DNA of 13,358 bases, taken from Eubacteriales Family XIII. Incertae Sedis bacterium. Lineage in GTDB: Bacteria; Bacillota; Clostridia; Peptostreptococcales; Anaerovoracaceae. Where the stretch lies: positions 1-13,358 of the forward strand of contig JAIRSA010000010.1 of the NCBI GenBank assembly GCA_031255695.1. The letters run 5' to 3'. Shown here piece by piece: positions 1-5,932 of the stretch (position 1 is the first letter of the stretch; each line of letters begins with the position of its first letter). The notes beneath the pieces are model-generated. The model was not told where the DNA came from. It saw nothing but the letters and a program-made list of their open reading frames with translations, and searched no databases. Both the position numbers and the translations under genes were made by a program.

Positions 1-1179
1 AAGAACGAGGCCGAGCTCGCGAGCCGCGCCAAGGGCGACTTCCTGTCGCGCATGAGCCACGAGATACGCACGCCCATGAACGCCATCGTCGGCATGGCGC
101 AGATCGCGAAGAACACCCCCGATATCGACAGGATCAACAGCTGCCTGGGCAAGATACAGGACAATTCCAACCACCTGCTGGGCATAATAAACGACATACT
201 GGACTTCTCAAAGCTTGAAGCCGGGAAGCTATCGCTGGTCGAGGAACAGTTCTCGCTCAAGGAGAGCATCGACTTCGTGGTGTCGATGTTCGAGATGAAG
301 GCAAAGGAGAAGAGCCTGGATTTCAAGCTGAATATCGTCCGCCTTGAGCATGACCAGCTCTATACCGACGCCCTGCGGCTGAACCAGGCCCTCATCAACC
401 TCCTTTCGAACGCCGTCAAATTCACTGAACCCGGCGGCATGATAGAGCTGTCCATCAACGAGGAATCACATGACGGGGATTTCGGCATCTACCGCTTCAC
501 CGTGCGCGACACGGGCATCGGCATAGAGCCCAAGCAGGCCGCGAAGCTGTTCTCGCCTTTCGAGCAGGCGAATGCCGTCGTGGGCACACGCTTCGGCGGT
601 ACGGGGCTGGGGCTGGCCATCAGCAAGAACCTGGTCGAGATGATGGGCGGCGGCATCAGCCTGGACAGCGTGCCCGGCAAAGGCAGCGTCTTTTCGTTCA
701 CAATAAATGTGCGCTTCATATCGGATGCGGCGAAGGCGCGACCCCACAAGGCCGATGAGCCCAGCACCGCGCCCTGCGACTTGAGCGGCCACCGCGCCCT
801 CATAGTCGACGATATCGAGATCAACCGGGAAATACTAGTCGAGGTCCTGCGCGGCACCGGCATAGAAACGGACTGCGCCAGCAATGGGCTTGAGGCGCTC
901 AACAAATTCCGCGCCTCCCTGGACGGGTATTACGACGTCATCCTCATGGACATGCAGATGCCGGTGCTTGACGGCTGCGCGGCGACACGGGAGATCCGCG
1001 CCTGCTGCAAGGGCGACGCCCAGTCTGTCAAGATCATCGCCATGACCGCCAACGTCCTGGCCGAGGACATCAAGCGCGCGCTTGATTCCGGCATGGACGG
1101 GCACCTAGCCAAGCCTGTCGATTTCAACGCCCTGGTCAGAGCCATCGACGGCGCCCTGAAACAGCGCACGGCCGTATAG
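1..1179 (+). CDS. Hybrid sensor histidine kinase/response regulator, C-terminal part (5' end outside window)
   Basis: The reading frame is open from base 1, so the start and any sensor domains lie upstream; 392 residues are visible. Residues ~10-75 are the HisKA dimerisation domain with the phospho-acceptor motif SHEIRTPMN (His at residue 20). The HATPase domain follows, with N box NLLSNAVKF, then DTGIGI, an F box (FSPFEQ) and GGTGLGLAISK. Residues ~260-385 are a receiver domain: acidic pair in LIVDDIE, phospho-acceptor Asp at about residue 317 in ILMDMQMP, and conserved Lys in AKPVDF. Established for the family: ATP-dependent His autophosphorylation, then transfer to the Asp of the attached receiver. 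No HPt domain follows; the protein ends soon after the receiver, so any further relay partner is elsewhere. Signal and target are unknown. It is separated from the next two-component pair by ~500 bp and is probably a different transcription unit. Confidence 0.95.
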   Translation, partial: KNEAELASRAKGDFLSRMSHEIRTPMNAIVGMAQIAKNTPDIDRINSCLGKIQDNSNHLLGIINDILDFSKLEAGKLSLVEEQFSLKESIDFVVSMFEMKAKEKSLDFKLNIVRLEHDQLYTDALRLNQALINLLSNAVKFTEPGGMIELSINEESHDGDFGIYRFTVRDTGIGIEPKQAAKLFSPFEQANAVVGTRFGGTGLGLAISKNLVEMMGGGISLDSVPGKGSVFSFTINVRFISDAAKARPHKADEPSTAPCDLSGHRALIVDDIEINREILVEVLRGTGIETDCASNGLEALNKFRASLDGYYDVILMDMQMPVLDGCAATREIRACCKGDAQSVKIIAMTANVLAEDIKRALDSGMDGHLAKPVDFNALVRAIDGALKQRTAV

Positions 1180-1262
1180 CCCCGCCGCCCCCGCCACACA
1201 CACTCCGCCCGCCCGACCCCCGGCGCCACTCACACACTCCGACACTTCGCCCGACCACCACA
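1180..1262 (+). terminator. C-rich, G-poor tract after the stop codon; possible Rho-dependent termination (rut-like) region
   Basis: The 80 bases 1181-1260 contain 49 C, 12 G, 14 A and 5 T by direct count, with many CACACA and CCGCCC runs and no strong hairpin or T run. A C-over-G excess in untranslated RNA just after a stop codon is the known hallmark of Rho loading. No intrinsic terminator is visible for the hybrid kinase here. The assignment is inference from composition only. Confidence 0.3.
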
Positions 1263-1271
1263 CACATTATG

Positions 1272-1507
1272 CCCAGCCACATATTCCGCCTGTCAGCAGG
1301 GCGGCGGCCACGCCGTAGCTGACTTGGAGCGAATCGGCTGTATTTCCCGGTTTTGAGAGCAAATACTTTGGTGAGCTTGGCTCATTGTTTGAGCGAAGCG
1401 AGTTTGAGCAAGTTCCCAAAGCCTGCGAACAAAACCGCGGGAAATACCCGATTAGCGACGGAAGCGGAAGCGTGGCCGCCGCCCTGCCCAGGCGCATGTG
1501 GGCCACT
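1272..1507. repeat. Long imperfect palindrome (~236 bp), MITE-like or structured-RNA element
   Basis: The two halves are inverted copies of each other. GGGCGGCGGCCACGC at 1299-1313 is matched perfectly by its complement at 1470-1484. The block 1329-1355 (GCGAATCGG..GTATTTCCCG..GTTTTG) pairs with 1430-1455 with few mismatches. The outer ends (CCACAT..CGCCTG at ~1277-1293) pair with 1486-1504. Weaker pairing continues inward (CTTTGG, CTTG, CTCA) towards an apex near 1390-1410. No transposase and no clear target-site duplication were found. The 79-codon antisense frame inside it looks like a by-product of the palindrome. It could be a non-autonomous element, or transcribed as one long hairpin. 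Confidence 0.7.
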
Positions 1508-1527
1508 TTTGCCGATCAGCTTCTAAG

Positions 1528-1584
1528 GCACCGCCTGGCAAGCCCTGCCTAGGCGCACCGCCTGGCAAGCCCTGCCTAGGCGCA
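1528..1584. repeat. 27-bp direct tandem repeat, two exact copies plus a start of a third
   Basis: Bases 1528-1554 and 1555-1581 are identical; three further bases (GCA) begin a third copy. Each unit carries GCCCTGCCTAGGCGCA across the junction, which also occurs with one change (GCCCTGCCCAGGCGCA) at 1481-1496 in the right end of the adjacent palindrome. The bases after the last copy (GGTGGGC) again resemble the palindrome's outer end (TGTGGGC). The repeat therefore looks like a local amplification of the palindrome terminus. Confidence 0.85.
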
Positions 1585-1661
1585 GGTGGGCTATTCCTGC
1601 ACATCGAATCAGTGTTAATTAAATCGTAAGAAACAGATGGTGCTTTTCGTAAGATCATTGA

Positions 1662-1674
1662 TATAATATAGTGA
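1662..1674 (+). promoter_or_regulatory. Promoter -10 region for the response regulator/kinase pair
   Basis: A perfect TATAAT lies at 1662-1667 in an AT-rich island (about 1616-1670), 37 bases before the ribosome binding site-start region. No good -35 hexamer is present at 16-18 bp; the bases there read roughly GTGCTT. It may be a weak or activator-dependent promoter. The expected transcript start is near 1674. Confidence 0.5.
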
Positions 1675-1703
1675 TGTTGCAACAATCCGGGAAAGGAGCA
1701 CCT

Positions 1704-2393
1704 ATGAATATATTGATTTGTGACGACGACGCCGACATCGCGGGCGCGATCGAGGTCTACCTAAAGAGCGAGGGCTACGGCGTCCTCATGGCCGCCGACG
1801 GCCTGGAGGCCCTGCAAGCGGTCGAGCGCGAGGAGATCCACCTCATCATCATGGATGTGATGATGCCGCATATGGACGGCATGCGCGCCACCATGAAAAT
1901 CCGCGAAGACAGGAATATTCCCATAATAATCCTGTCGGCGAAGTCGGAGGACTATGACAAGATCACGGGGCTGAACGCGGGCGCCGACGACTACGTGACC
2001 AAGCCGTTCAACCCGCTTGAGCTGATGGCGCGGGTCAAGTCGCAGCTGCGCAGATACACGGATCTCGGCAGCATCGCCAAGAAGAGCGGCGTGTTCAGCA
2101 GCGGCGGCCTCACCGTGGACGACGACGCGAAGAGCGTGACGCTCGACGGCGAACAGGTGCTCGTGACGCCGACGGAATACGGCATACTGAAATTTTTGAC
2201 AGAGAACGCGGGCAAGGTCTTCTCGATGGAGCAGATCTACGAGCAGGTCTGGAATGAGCCTGCCTACAGCCCGGAAAACACGGTAGCGGTTCATATCAGG
2301 CGGATACGGGAGAAGATCGAGTTCGATCCCAAGAATCCGAAATACTTGAAGGTGGTGTGGGGCATTGGATATAAAATCGAAAAATTACAATAG
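1704..2393 (+). CDS. OmpR/PhoB-family (VanR-like) response regulator
   Basis: 229 residues, normal length for the family. The receiver domain is residues 1-~118: acidic cluster D7-D9 (ILICDDD), phospho-acceptor D51 in IIMDVMMP, switch residue S78 (ILSAK) and K100 in VTKPF. A winged-helix DNA-binding domain fills ~125-229, with the typical PTEYGILKFL, GKVFSMEQIYEQVW and TVAVHIRRIREKIE segments. The ATG at 1704 is preferred over the in-frame GTG at 1671 because AAAGGAG at 1692-1698 sits 5 bases before it and the protein then begins exactly at the receiver core. Its 3' end overlaps the downstream kinase gene by 29 bp, so the two are co-transcribed and probably translationally coupled. Role (family knowledge): DNA-binding transcription factor activated by phosphotransfer from the adjacent kinase. 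Targets are not shown. Confidence 0.95.
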   Translation: MNILICDDDADIAGAIEVYLKSEGYGVLMAADGLEALQAVEREEIHLIIMDVMMPHMDGMRATMKIREDRNIPIIILSAKSEDYDKITGLNAGADDYVTKPFNPLELMARVKSQLRRYTDLGSIAKKSGVFSSGGLTVDDDAKSVTLDGEQVLVTPTEYGILKFLTENAGKVFSMEQIYEQVWNEPAYSPENTVAVHIRRIREKIEFDPKNPKYLKVVWGIGYKIEKLQ

Positions 2394-4629
2394 TTGGGCT
2401 GGCGTGCGCGCCATTGCCTTTTTCCTATGCGTGCTGTCGTTCACGGCCGCGGTAGTGACCTCCGTGGGGATGCTCAAGCCTATGGCGGACGGGCATTACA
2501 CTGCGGATCTACGGAACATGTTCATCGACAAAGACTATATCCACAGCTATGAGATGCAGTCCGATCTGGACTCCAAGCTGTCGATGCTGCTCTATGAATT
2601 CGAGTCTTACAGGAGCGAAAACTACATAAGAGATGGGCATCTCATCGACGGCGCCGCTAGGCACGAATTCGAAATGGCGGTCTACGAATTGGCGGAGCGC
2701 GGCGTGTGGCGGAACCGCAACGTGACGATCAGGCTCGACCCGCAGGCGCTTGAGTCTGTCCCGATGACGGATGACTACAAAGTCGATATTGTGAGCTTTA
2801 TGCGCGAAAACGAGGACAGCGTGGCAATGCTAAGGGAGGCCATCATCGCTTCGCAGCTTGAGGATTTCAGGCAGTCCGTGAACGGCCTCAGGCAAATAGA
2901 GGGGTTTGATTTTTATATAAGCGACGGCGAGAATACCGTCATGCGGGGGCCCCGCTCTGCGGATCTGGGCGCATTCACGGACAAACCGGCCTATCTGGTC
3001 TATTCCGGCAGCCGCCTTTCCAAGTATCCGGCGACCCCCGTCCGCTACAGCTTTTTCGACAACTGGCTGAAATCGCGCCTGGATGCAATTGGCGCGCCAT
3101 CGACGTTCACGATGCGCATATCGTTCGACGAGGCCTATATCTCCAGCCGTGCCGCCGCCTATGATGCCATGAAATCGCGGCTGTCGGCCTTTGCCCCGGT
3201 AGTTCTGGGCTGCCTGCTGCTGTCTCTGCTGCTGCTGGTTTTCCTGATCATCAGCACGGGGCGCAGGGACGAGTACGGCAGGATTGTATTATCTGCGCCT
3301 GACCGCATATTCACGGAGATACAGCTCTGCGTGGTCCTTGCCGCAATCGGCAGCGAGATCTCCATACTCAGCCTGCCGCATGCCTTCCTTAATCTGGACT
3401 GGATCTATTGGGAGCCGCTGGATATCGGCCTGTTCGGGCTCCCCATCGCTGTGATCGCGGCCATAGCCCTCTGGTGCATGCTATCGATGGCGCGGAAGGT
3501 CAAGGCGGGCACTTTTTTCAGGAATACCATTTTATGGTCCCTGGCCTCATGGCTGTACCGCATCGTGCGCATGATCTTCGACAGGCAGAACCCCATGGGC
3601 AAGGTGCTGCTTGTGGCGCTGGCGCTGGTGCTGCTTTCGTCCACCATATTGCTTGCCCCGGTAATGCTAGTGCTGGTGCTGGTCTTCGGCCCGCGCTGGG
3701 CCGGCAAGTACACCGCGATCAAGGCTGGGGTTGAAGAGGTCAGGAACGGCAATCTTTCCTGGCGGATCCCGGTGCCTGACGGCGCGCATGGGGAGCTTGA
3801 CGAGCTGGCGCGCGGCATAAACGACATCTCCAGCGCCTCTGACATCGCCGTGCAGAACGAGCTGAAGAACCAGAGGCTCAAAACGGAGCTGATATCGAAT
3901 GTGTCGCATGACCTCAAGACACCGCTGACTTCCATCATAACCTATATAGACCTGCTGAAGCGGGAGGGGCTGGACAGCCCTGACGCGCCTGAATACCTCG
4001 GCGTGCTGGAGGAGAAGGCGCAGCGCCTGCGCAAGCTGACTGACGATCTGTTCGACGCCGCAAAGGCTTCCAGCGGGGCGATCCCTGTGCGCTTTGAGCG
4101 CGTGGATCTGCTGTCGCTGGTCAGGCAGGGCCTTGGGGAGATGGATGCCGGCTTCGCGGCGGCGCGGCTCCAGGTGGTGCTTAACGCCCGCAACGAGAAG
4201 TATTATGTGGAAGCCGACGGGCAGCTGCTCTGGCGCATCGTGGAGAACCTCATGTGCAATGTGCAGAAATACGCGCTGCCGGACTCGCGCGTGTATATCG
4301 ACATTTTCGAGCGCGAGGCCAGGGGGCGCGGCCTGCTGACGATGCTTGAGGTGAAGAATATTTCGCGGGCGCAGCTCAACATGCCCGCCGACGAGCTGAT
4401 GGAGCGCTTCAAGCGCGGCGATTTGTCGCGCTCAACGGAGGGCAGCGGGCTGGGCCTGGCGATCGCAAAGGATCTCGCTATATTGCAGAACGGCTGGTTC
4501 GAGATCATGATCGACGGCGACCTCTTCAAGTCGCAGCTGATGCTGAACCCCTGGCGCGGCAGGCCGGGCGGGCCGGATGACGCAGGCAGGCCGGGCGGGC
4601 CGGACGCCGGGCCGGGCGTGCCGGCATAG
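2365..4629 (+). CDS. Membrane sensor histidine kinase (VanS-like, multi-TM Clostridial type)
   Basis: 754 residues from a TTG start. AAGGTGG at 2349-2355 is well placed for this TTG, while the next in-frame candidate (GTG 2404) has no ribosome binding site and would cut into the first membrane segment. TM1 is ~16-37. A ~235-residue extracytoplasmic region follows, then TM2 ~275-297, TM3 ~320-337, TM4 ~356-378 and a 29-residue very hydrophobic stretch ~413-441. A HAMP-like linker spans ~442-500. HisKA carries SNVSHDLKTPLTS with His515. The HATPase has its N box at ~627-637 (ENLMCNVQKYA) and G box at 693-698 (GSGLGLAIAK). It autophosphorylates and signals to the overlapping upstream regulator. 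Signal unknown. The core ends near FKSQLMLNPW; a Gly/Pro/Asp-rich tail of ~24 residues encoded by repeats follows. The membrane-segment count is odd unless 413-441 forms a hairpin. Confidence 0.93.
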   Translation: MDIKSKNYNSWAGVRAIAFFLCVLSFTAAVVTSVGMLKPMADGHYTADLRNMFIDKDYIHSYEMQSDLDSKLSMLLYEFESYRSENYIRDGHLIDGAARHEFEMAVYELAERGVWRNRNVTIRLDPQALESVPMTDDYKVDIVSFMRENEDSVAMLREAIIASQLEDFRQSVNGLRQIEGFDFYISDGENTVMRGPRSADLGAFTDKPAYLVYSGSRLSKYPATPVRYSFFDNWLKSRLDAIGAPSTFTMRISFDEAYISSRAAAYDAMKSRLSAFAPVVLGCLLLSLLLLVFLIISTGRRDEYGRIVLSAPDRIFTEIQLCVVLAAIGSEISILSLPHAFLNLDWIYWEPLDIGLFGLPIAVIAAIALWCMLSMARKVKAGTFFRNTILWSLASWLYRIVRMIFDRQNPMGKVLLVALALVLLSSTILLAPVMLVLVLVFGPRWAGKYTAIKAGVEEVRNGNLSWRIPVPDGAHGELDELARGINDISSASDIAVQNELKNQRLKTELISNVSHDLKTPLTSIITYIDLLKREGLDSPDAPEYLGVLEEKAQRLRKLTDDLFDAAKASSGAIPVRFERVDLLSLVRQGLGEMDAGFAAARLQVVLNARNEKYYVEADGQLLWRIVENLMCNVQKYALPDSRVYIDIFEREARGRGLLTMLEVKNISRAQLNMPADELMERFKRGDLSRSTEGSGLGLAIAKDLAILQNGWFEIMIDGDLFKSQLMLNPWRGRPGGPDDAGRPGGPDAGPGVPA
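4558..4604 (+). repeat. Direct repeat coding for the kinase's Gly/Pro-rich tail
   Basis: GGCAGGCCGGGCGGGCCGGA occurs exactly at 4558-4577 and 4585-4604, an offset of 27 bp, and so in frame. It encodes GRPGGPDDA followed by GRPGGPDAG, just past the end of the conserved ATPase domain. The period is a multiple of three, so the duplication lengthened the protein without breaking the frame. Confidence 0.8.
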
Positions 4630-4647
4630 CCAGCCAGAATAAGCGGC

Positions 4648-4680
4648 GGGGCGGGAAACCGCCCCCTTTCTTCGTTCTTC
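4648..4680 (+). terminator. Intrinsic terminator of the two-component operon
   Basis: GGGGCGG (4648-4654), loop GAAA (4655-4658) and CCGCCCC (4659-4665) form a perfect 7-bp GC stem capped by a stable GNRA tetraloop. A pyrimidine-rich run (CTTTCTTCGTTCTTC) follows. It lies 19 bases past the stop codon of the kinase gene. Confidence 0.8.
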
Positions 4681-4710
4681 ATCCGCAGCCAAAACCGGCC
4701 GCCCGCCGGT

Positions 4711-4897
4711 CCCCCATTCCGGCCAAAGGCGCCCGCCAGCCCGCCATTCCGGCCAAAGGCGCCCGCCAGCCCGCCATTCCGGCCAAAGTCGCGGGCCAGC
4801 CCGCCAGCCTCCATCCCGGCCAAAGGCGCCCGCCCGCCTGCCATCCCGGCCAAAGTCGCGGGCCAGCCCGCCATCCCGGCCAAAGGCGCGGGCCAGC
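4711..4897. repeat. GC-rich minisatellite, about six copies of a ~30-bp unit
   Basis: Copies are at 4711-4740, 4741-4770, 4771-4800, 4801-4834 (longer), 4835-4867 and 4868-4897. All share a CCATTCCGGCCAAAG or CCATCCCGGCCAAAG core followed by GGCGCCCGCC or KCGCGGGCC. The first two differ by one base; later ones diverge and alternate between two variants. The array lies between the kinase terminator and the next promoter. The copies abut without spacers. Long antisense open frames across it arise only because the period is a multiple of three. Confidence 0.85.
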
Positions 4898-4920
4898 CCG
4901 CCACTAATAATCCTATAAAA

Positions 4921-5006
4921 CAGTAGAATCCCCACAGATCGCGGTCGATTTTTGCCATGAAATGGTCGAAATTTTACGAAAATCGGTTTTGCCATTGCGC
5001 CTACTG
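4921..5006. other. Nested dyad symmetries upstream of the secreted-protein operon
   Basis: Three inverted repeats share nearly the same centre: CAGTAG (4921-4926) with CTACTG (5001-5006), CGATTTT (4946-4952) with AAAATCG (4979-4985), and CCAT (4955-4958) with ATGG (4962-4965). The region is AT-rich and lies just upstream of the promoter at 5040. It could be an operator or a weak cruciform/RNA structure; chance is not excluded for such short arms. Confidence 0.3.
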
Positions 5007-5039
5007 CAAATAAACTTTATATTTGTATTATGGTTTCAC

Positions 5040-5067
5040 TTGTATTGCCGCATATTTGTATTATAAT
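5040..5067 (+). promoter_or_regulatory. Promoter of the Big2/GH43 operon with repeated TTGTATT boxes
   Basis: TTGTAT at 5040-5045 and TATAAT at 5062-5067 are spaced by 16 bp, a good sigma-A type promoter. The heptamer TTGTATT occurs at 5023, 5040 and 5056, and the longer ATATTTGTATTAT occurs twice exactly (5019-5031 and 5052-5064). Two of the three boxes overlap the -35 and -10 elements. Transcription should start near 5074, giving a leader of ~190 bases. Confidence 0.65.
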
Positions 5068-5077
5068 GTGTGTATAA

Positions 5078-5233
5078 CCGCACGGATGCCAAATCCCGTG
5101 CGGCGCGGCCAAGCGATACGTGAAAGGAGGTGGGGCCGCTTTTCTCGCGATCTTCCGTATTGAAACGTCTACACCGGGGCTATCTGGCGCCCCTTGCCTT
5201 GTGCCCCAACTGGATCCCCGCGGCATTGCGGGG
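5078..5233 (+). promoter_or_regulatory. Structured 5' leader with an orphan Shine-Dalgarno sequence
   Basis: The leader can form three hairpins: CCGCACGG (5078-5085) with CCGTGCGG (5096-5103); GCGGCC (5105-5110) with GGCCGC (5134-5139), followed by TTTTCTC; and CCCCGC (5216-5221) with GCGGGG (5228-5233). The loop of the second contains AAAGGAGGTG (~5123-5132), an almost full anti-16S match, but no start codon lies 5-10 bases after it. The second hairpin plus T run could act as an attenuator. It matches no riboswitch class that I can recognise by eye. Confidence 0.4.
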
Positions 5234-5261
5234 GAAAACACATACAGAAAGAGAGGACAGA

Positions 5262-5855
5262 ATGAGGAAAAAGATTTTGGCCCTGACTGCCGCTGTGTTG
5301 TTCCTGGCGTCGGCGGCTTTTATTGCCGTTTCCGCCGCTGACACGGATGCGGGCTTCAGCATCGCGCTGGACAGAGCGACAAAACAAGTCACCATAACCG
5401 GGGCCGGCTATGCGCCGAACGCGGATGTCTCGCTTATGGCCGCATATGACGCGGTCCCTGCCTTTGGCAACCTTGACTACGTCGGCCAGCTGAAGGCGGA
5501 CGCGGAAGGCAGCATAGCGTTCACGTACCCCTCCAGCTACGCAGGCGACTGGCTGGGCGGGCAGTCCTACTATGTGATGGTCAACGGCCAGCTCCAGTCG
5601 GAGATGCTTCAGGCCACTACAGTCAAGGCGCACAGCAGCGTCCGCTACAATATGAAGCTCAAGGGTGATGACCAGCCCCTGGATTTCGAGATCGACGGCG
5701 TGCTCTATGAGTTCACGAGCAGCAACCCCGGCGTAGCGAGAGTGAGCAGCGAAGGCTTGGTCACGGCCGTACGGTCCGGCACAGCGGTCATAACGCTCAA
5801 GGCGACCGACGGCAGCGGCAAGTCCTCGTCCATTACCGTGTTTGTGACGCCATAA
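5262..5855 (+). CDS. Small secreted protein with a C-terminal Big2-type (bacterial Ig-like) domain
   Basis: 197 residues. Residues 1-25 are a typical signal peptide: KK, a hydrophobic core (ILALTAAVLFLASAAFIAV) and a likely cut after VSA. A short beta-rich N-terminal region (~27-120, GFSIALDRATKQVTITGAGYAP) has no family that I recognise. Residues ~125-197 carry the group 2 Ig-like signature: FTSSNPGVARVSSEGLVTAVRSGTAVITLKA. Such domains mediate adhesion or act as spacers in surface proteins. There is no LPXTG, SLH or lipobox, so it is probably released or bound non-covalently. The ATG at 5262 is chosen because it begins the signal peptide and follows AGAAAGAGAGG. An in-frame GTG at 5130 overlaps the orphan Shine-Dalgarno and would bury the signal peptide 44 residues in. 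Next gene 77 bp downstream, likely the same operon. Confidence 0.85.
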   Translation: MRKKILALTAAVLFLASAAFIAVSAADTDAGFSIALDRATKQVTITGAGYAPNADVSLMAAYDAVPAFGNLDYVGQLKADAEGSIAFTYPSSYAGDWLGGQSYYVMVNGQLQSEMLQATTVKAHSSVRYNMKLKGDDQPLDFEIDGVLYEFTSSNPGVARVSSEGLVTAVRSGTAVITLKATDGSGKSSSITVFVTP

Positions 5856-5895
5856 ACGCAGATACAGCGAACAAGCTTCACATTTTGATTTTGTG

Positions 5896-5912
5896 GCGGC
5901 CTTGACGGCCGC
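5896..5912 (+). other. Intercistronic GC hairpin
   Basis: GCGGCC (5896-5901) and GGCCGC (5907-5912) enclose the loop TTGAC, 21 bases before the start of the GH43 gene. No T run follows, so it is not a normal terminator. It may stabilise or process the two-gene message. The arm hexamers are the same as in the leader hairpin at 5105-5139. Confidence 0.4.
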
Positions 5913-5932
5913 GATGCACAATGGAGGAAATG

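Noticed and set aside
1267..1506. 79-codon antisense frame inside the palindrome
   Set aside because: It spans the inverted repeat almost exactly, has no ribosome binding site and no recognisable motif; it is best explained as a side effect of the palindrome.
1671..1703. GTG at 1671 as start of the response regulator
   Set aside because: It overlaps the promoter -10/transcript start area and adds 11 residues before a standard receiver start; the ATG at 1704 has AAAGGAG at proper distance.
4711..4897. CRISPR array
   Set aside because: The ~30-bp units are contiguous with no unique spacers and no cas genes are nearby.
4203..4995. Long antisense open frames across the end of the kinase gene and the minisatellite
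   Set aside because: They exist because the repeat period is near a multiple of three and GC-rich DNA has few stops. The product is a Gly/Ala/Arg/Asn repeat with no ribosome site, and it overlaps a well-supported gene.
5130..5261. GTG at 5130 as start of the Big2 protein
   Set aside because: The GTG lies within the Shine-Dalgarno-like sequence, and the signal peptide would begin 44 residues in.
5921..5932. ATG at 5921 as start of the GH43 protein
   Set aside because: It overlaps the GGAGGA ribosome site; the ATG at 5933 is correctly spaced and starts MKKR with a normal signal peptide.
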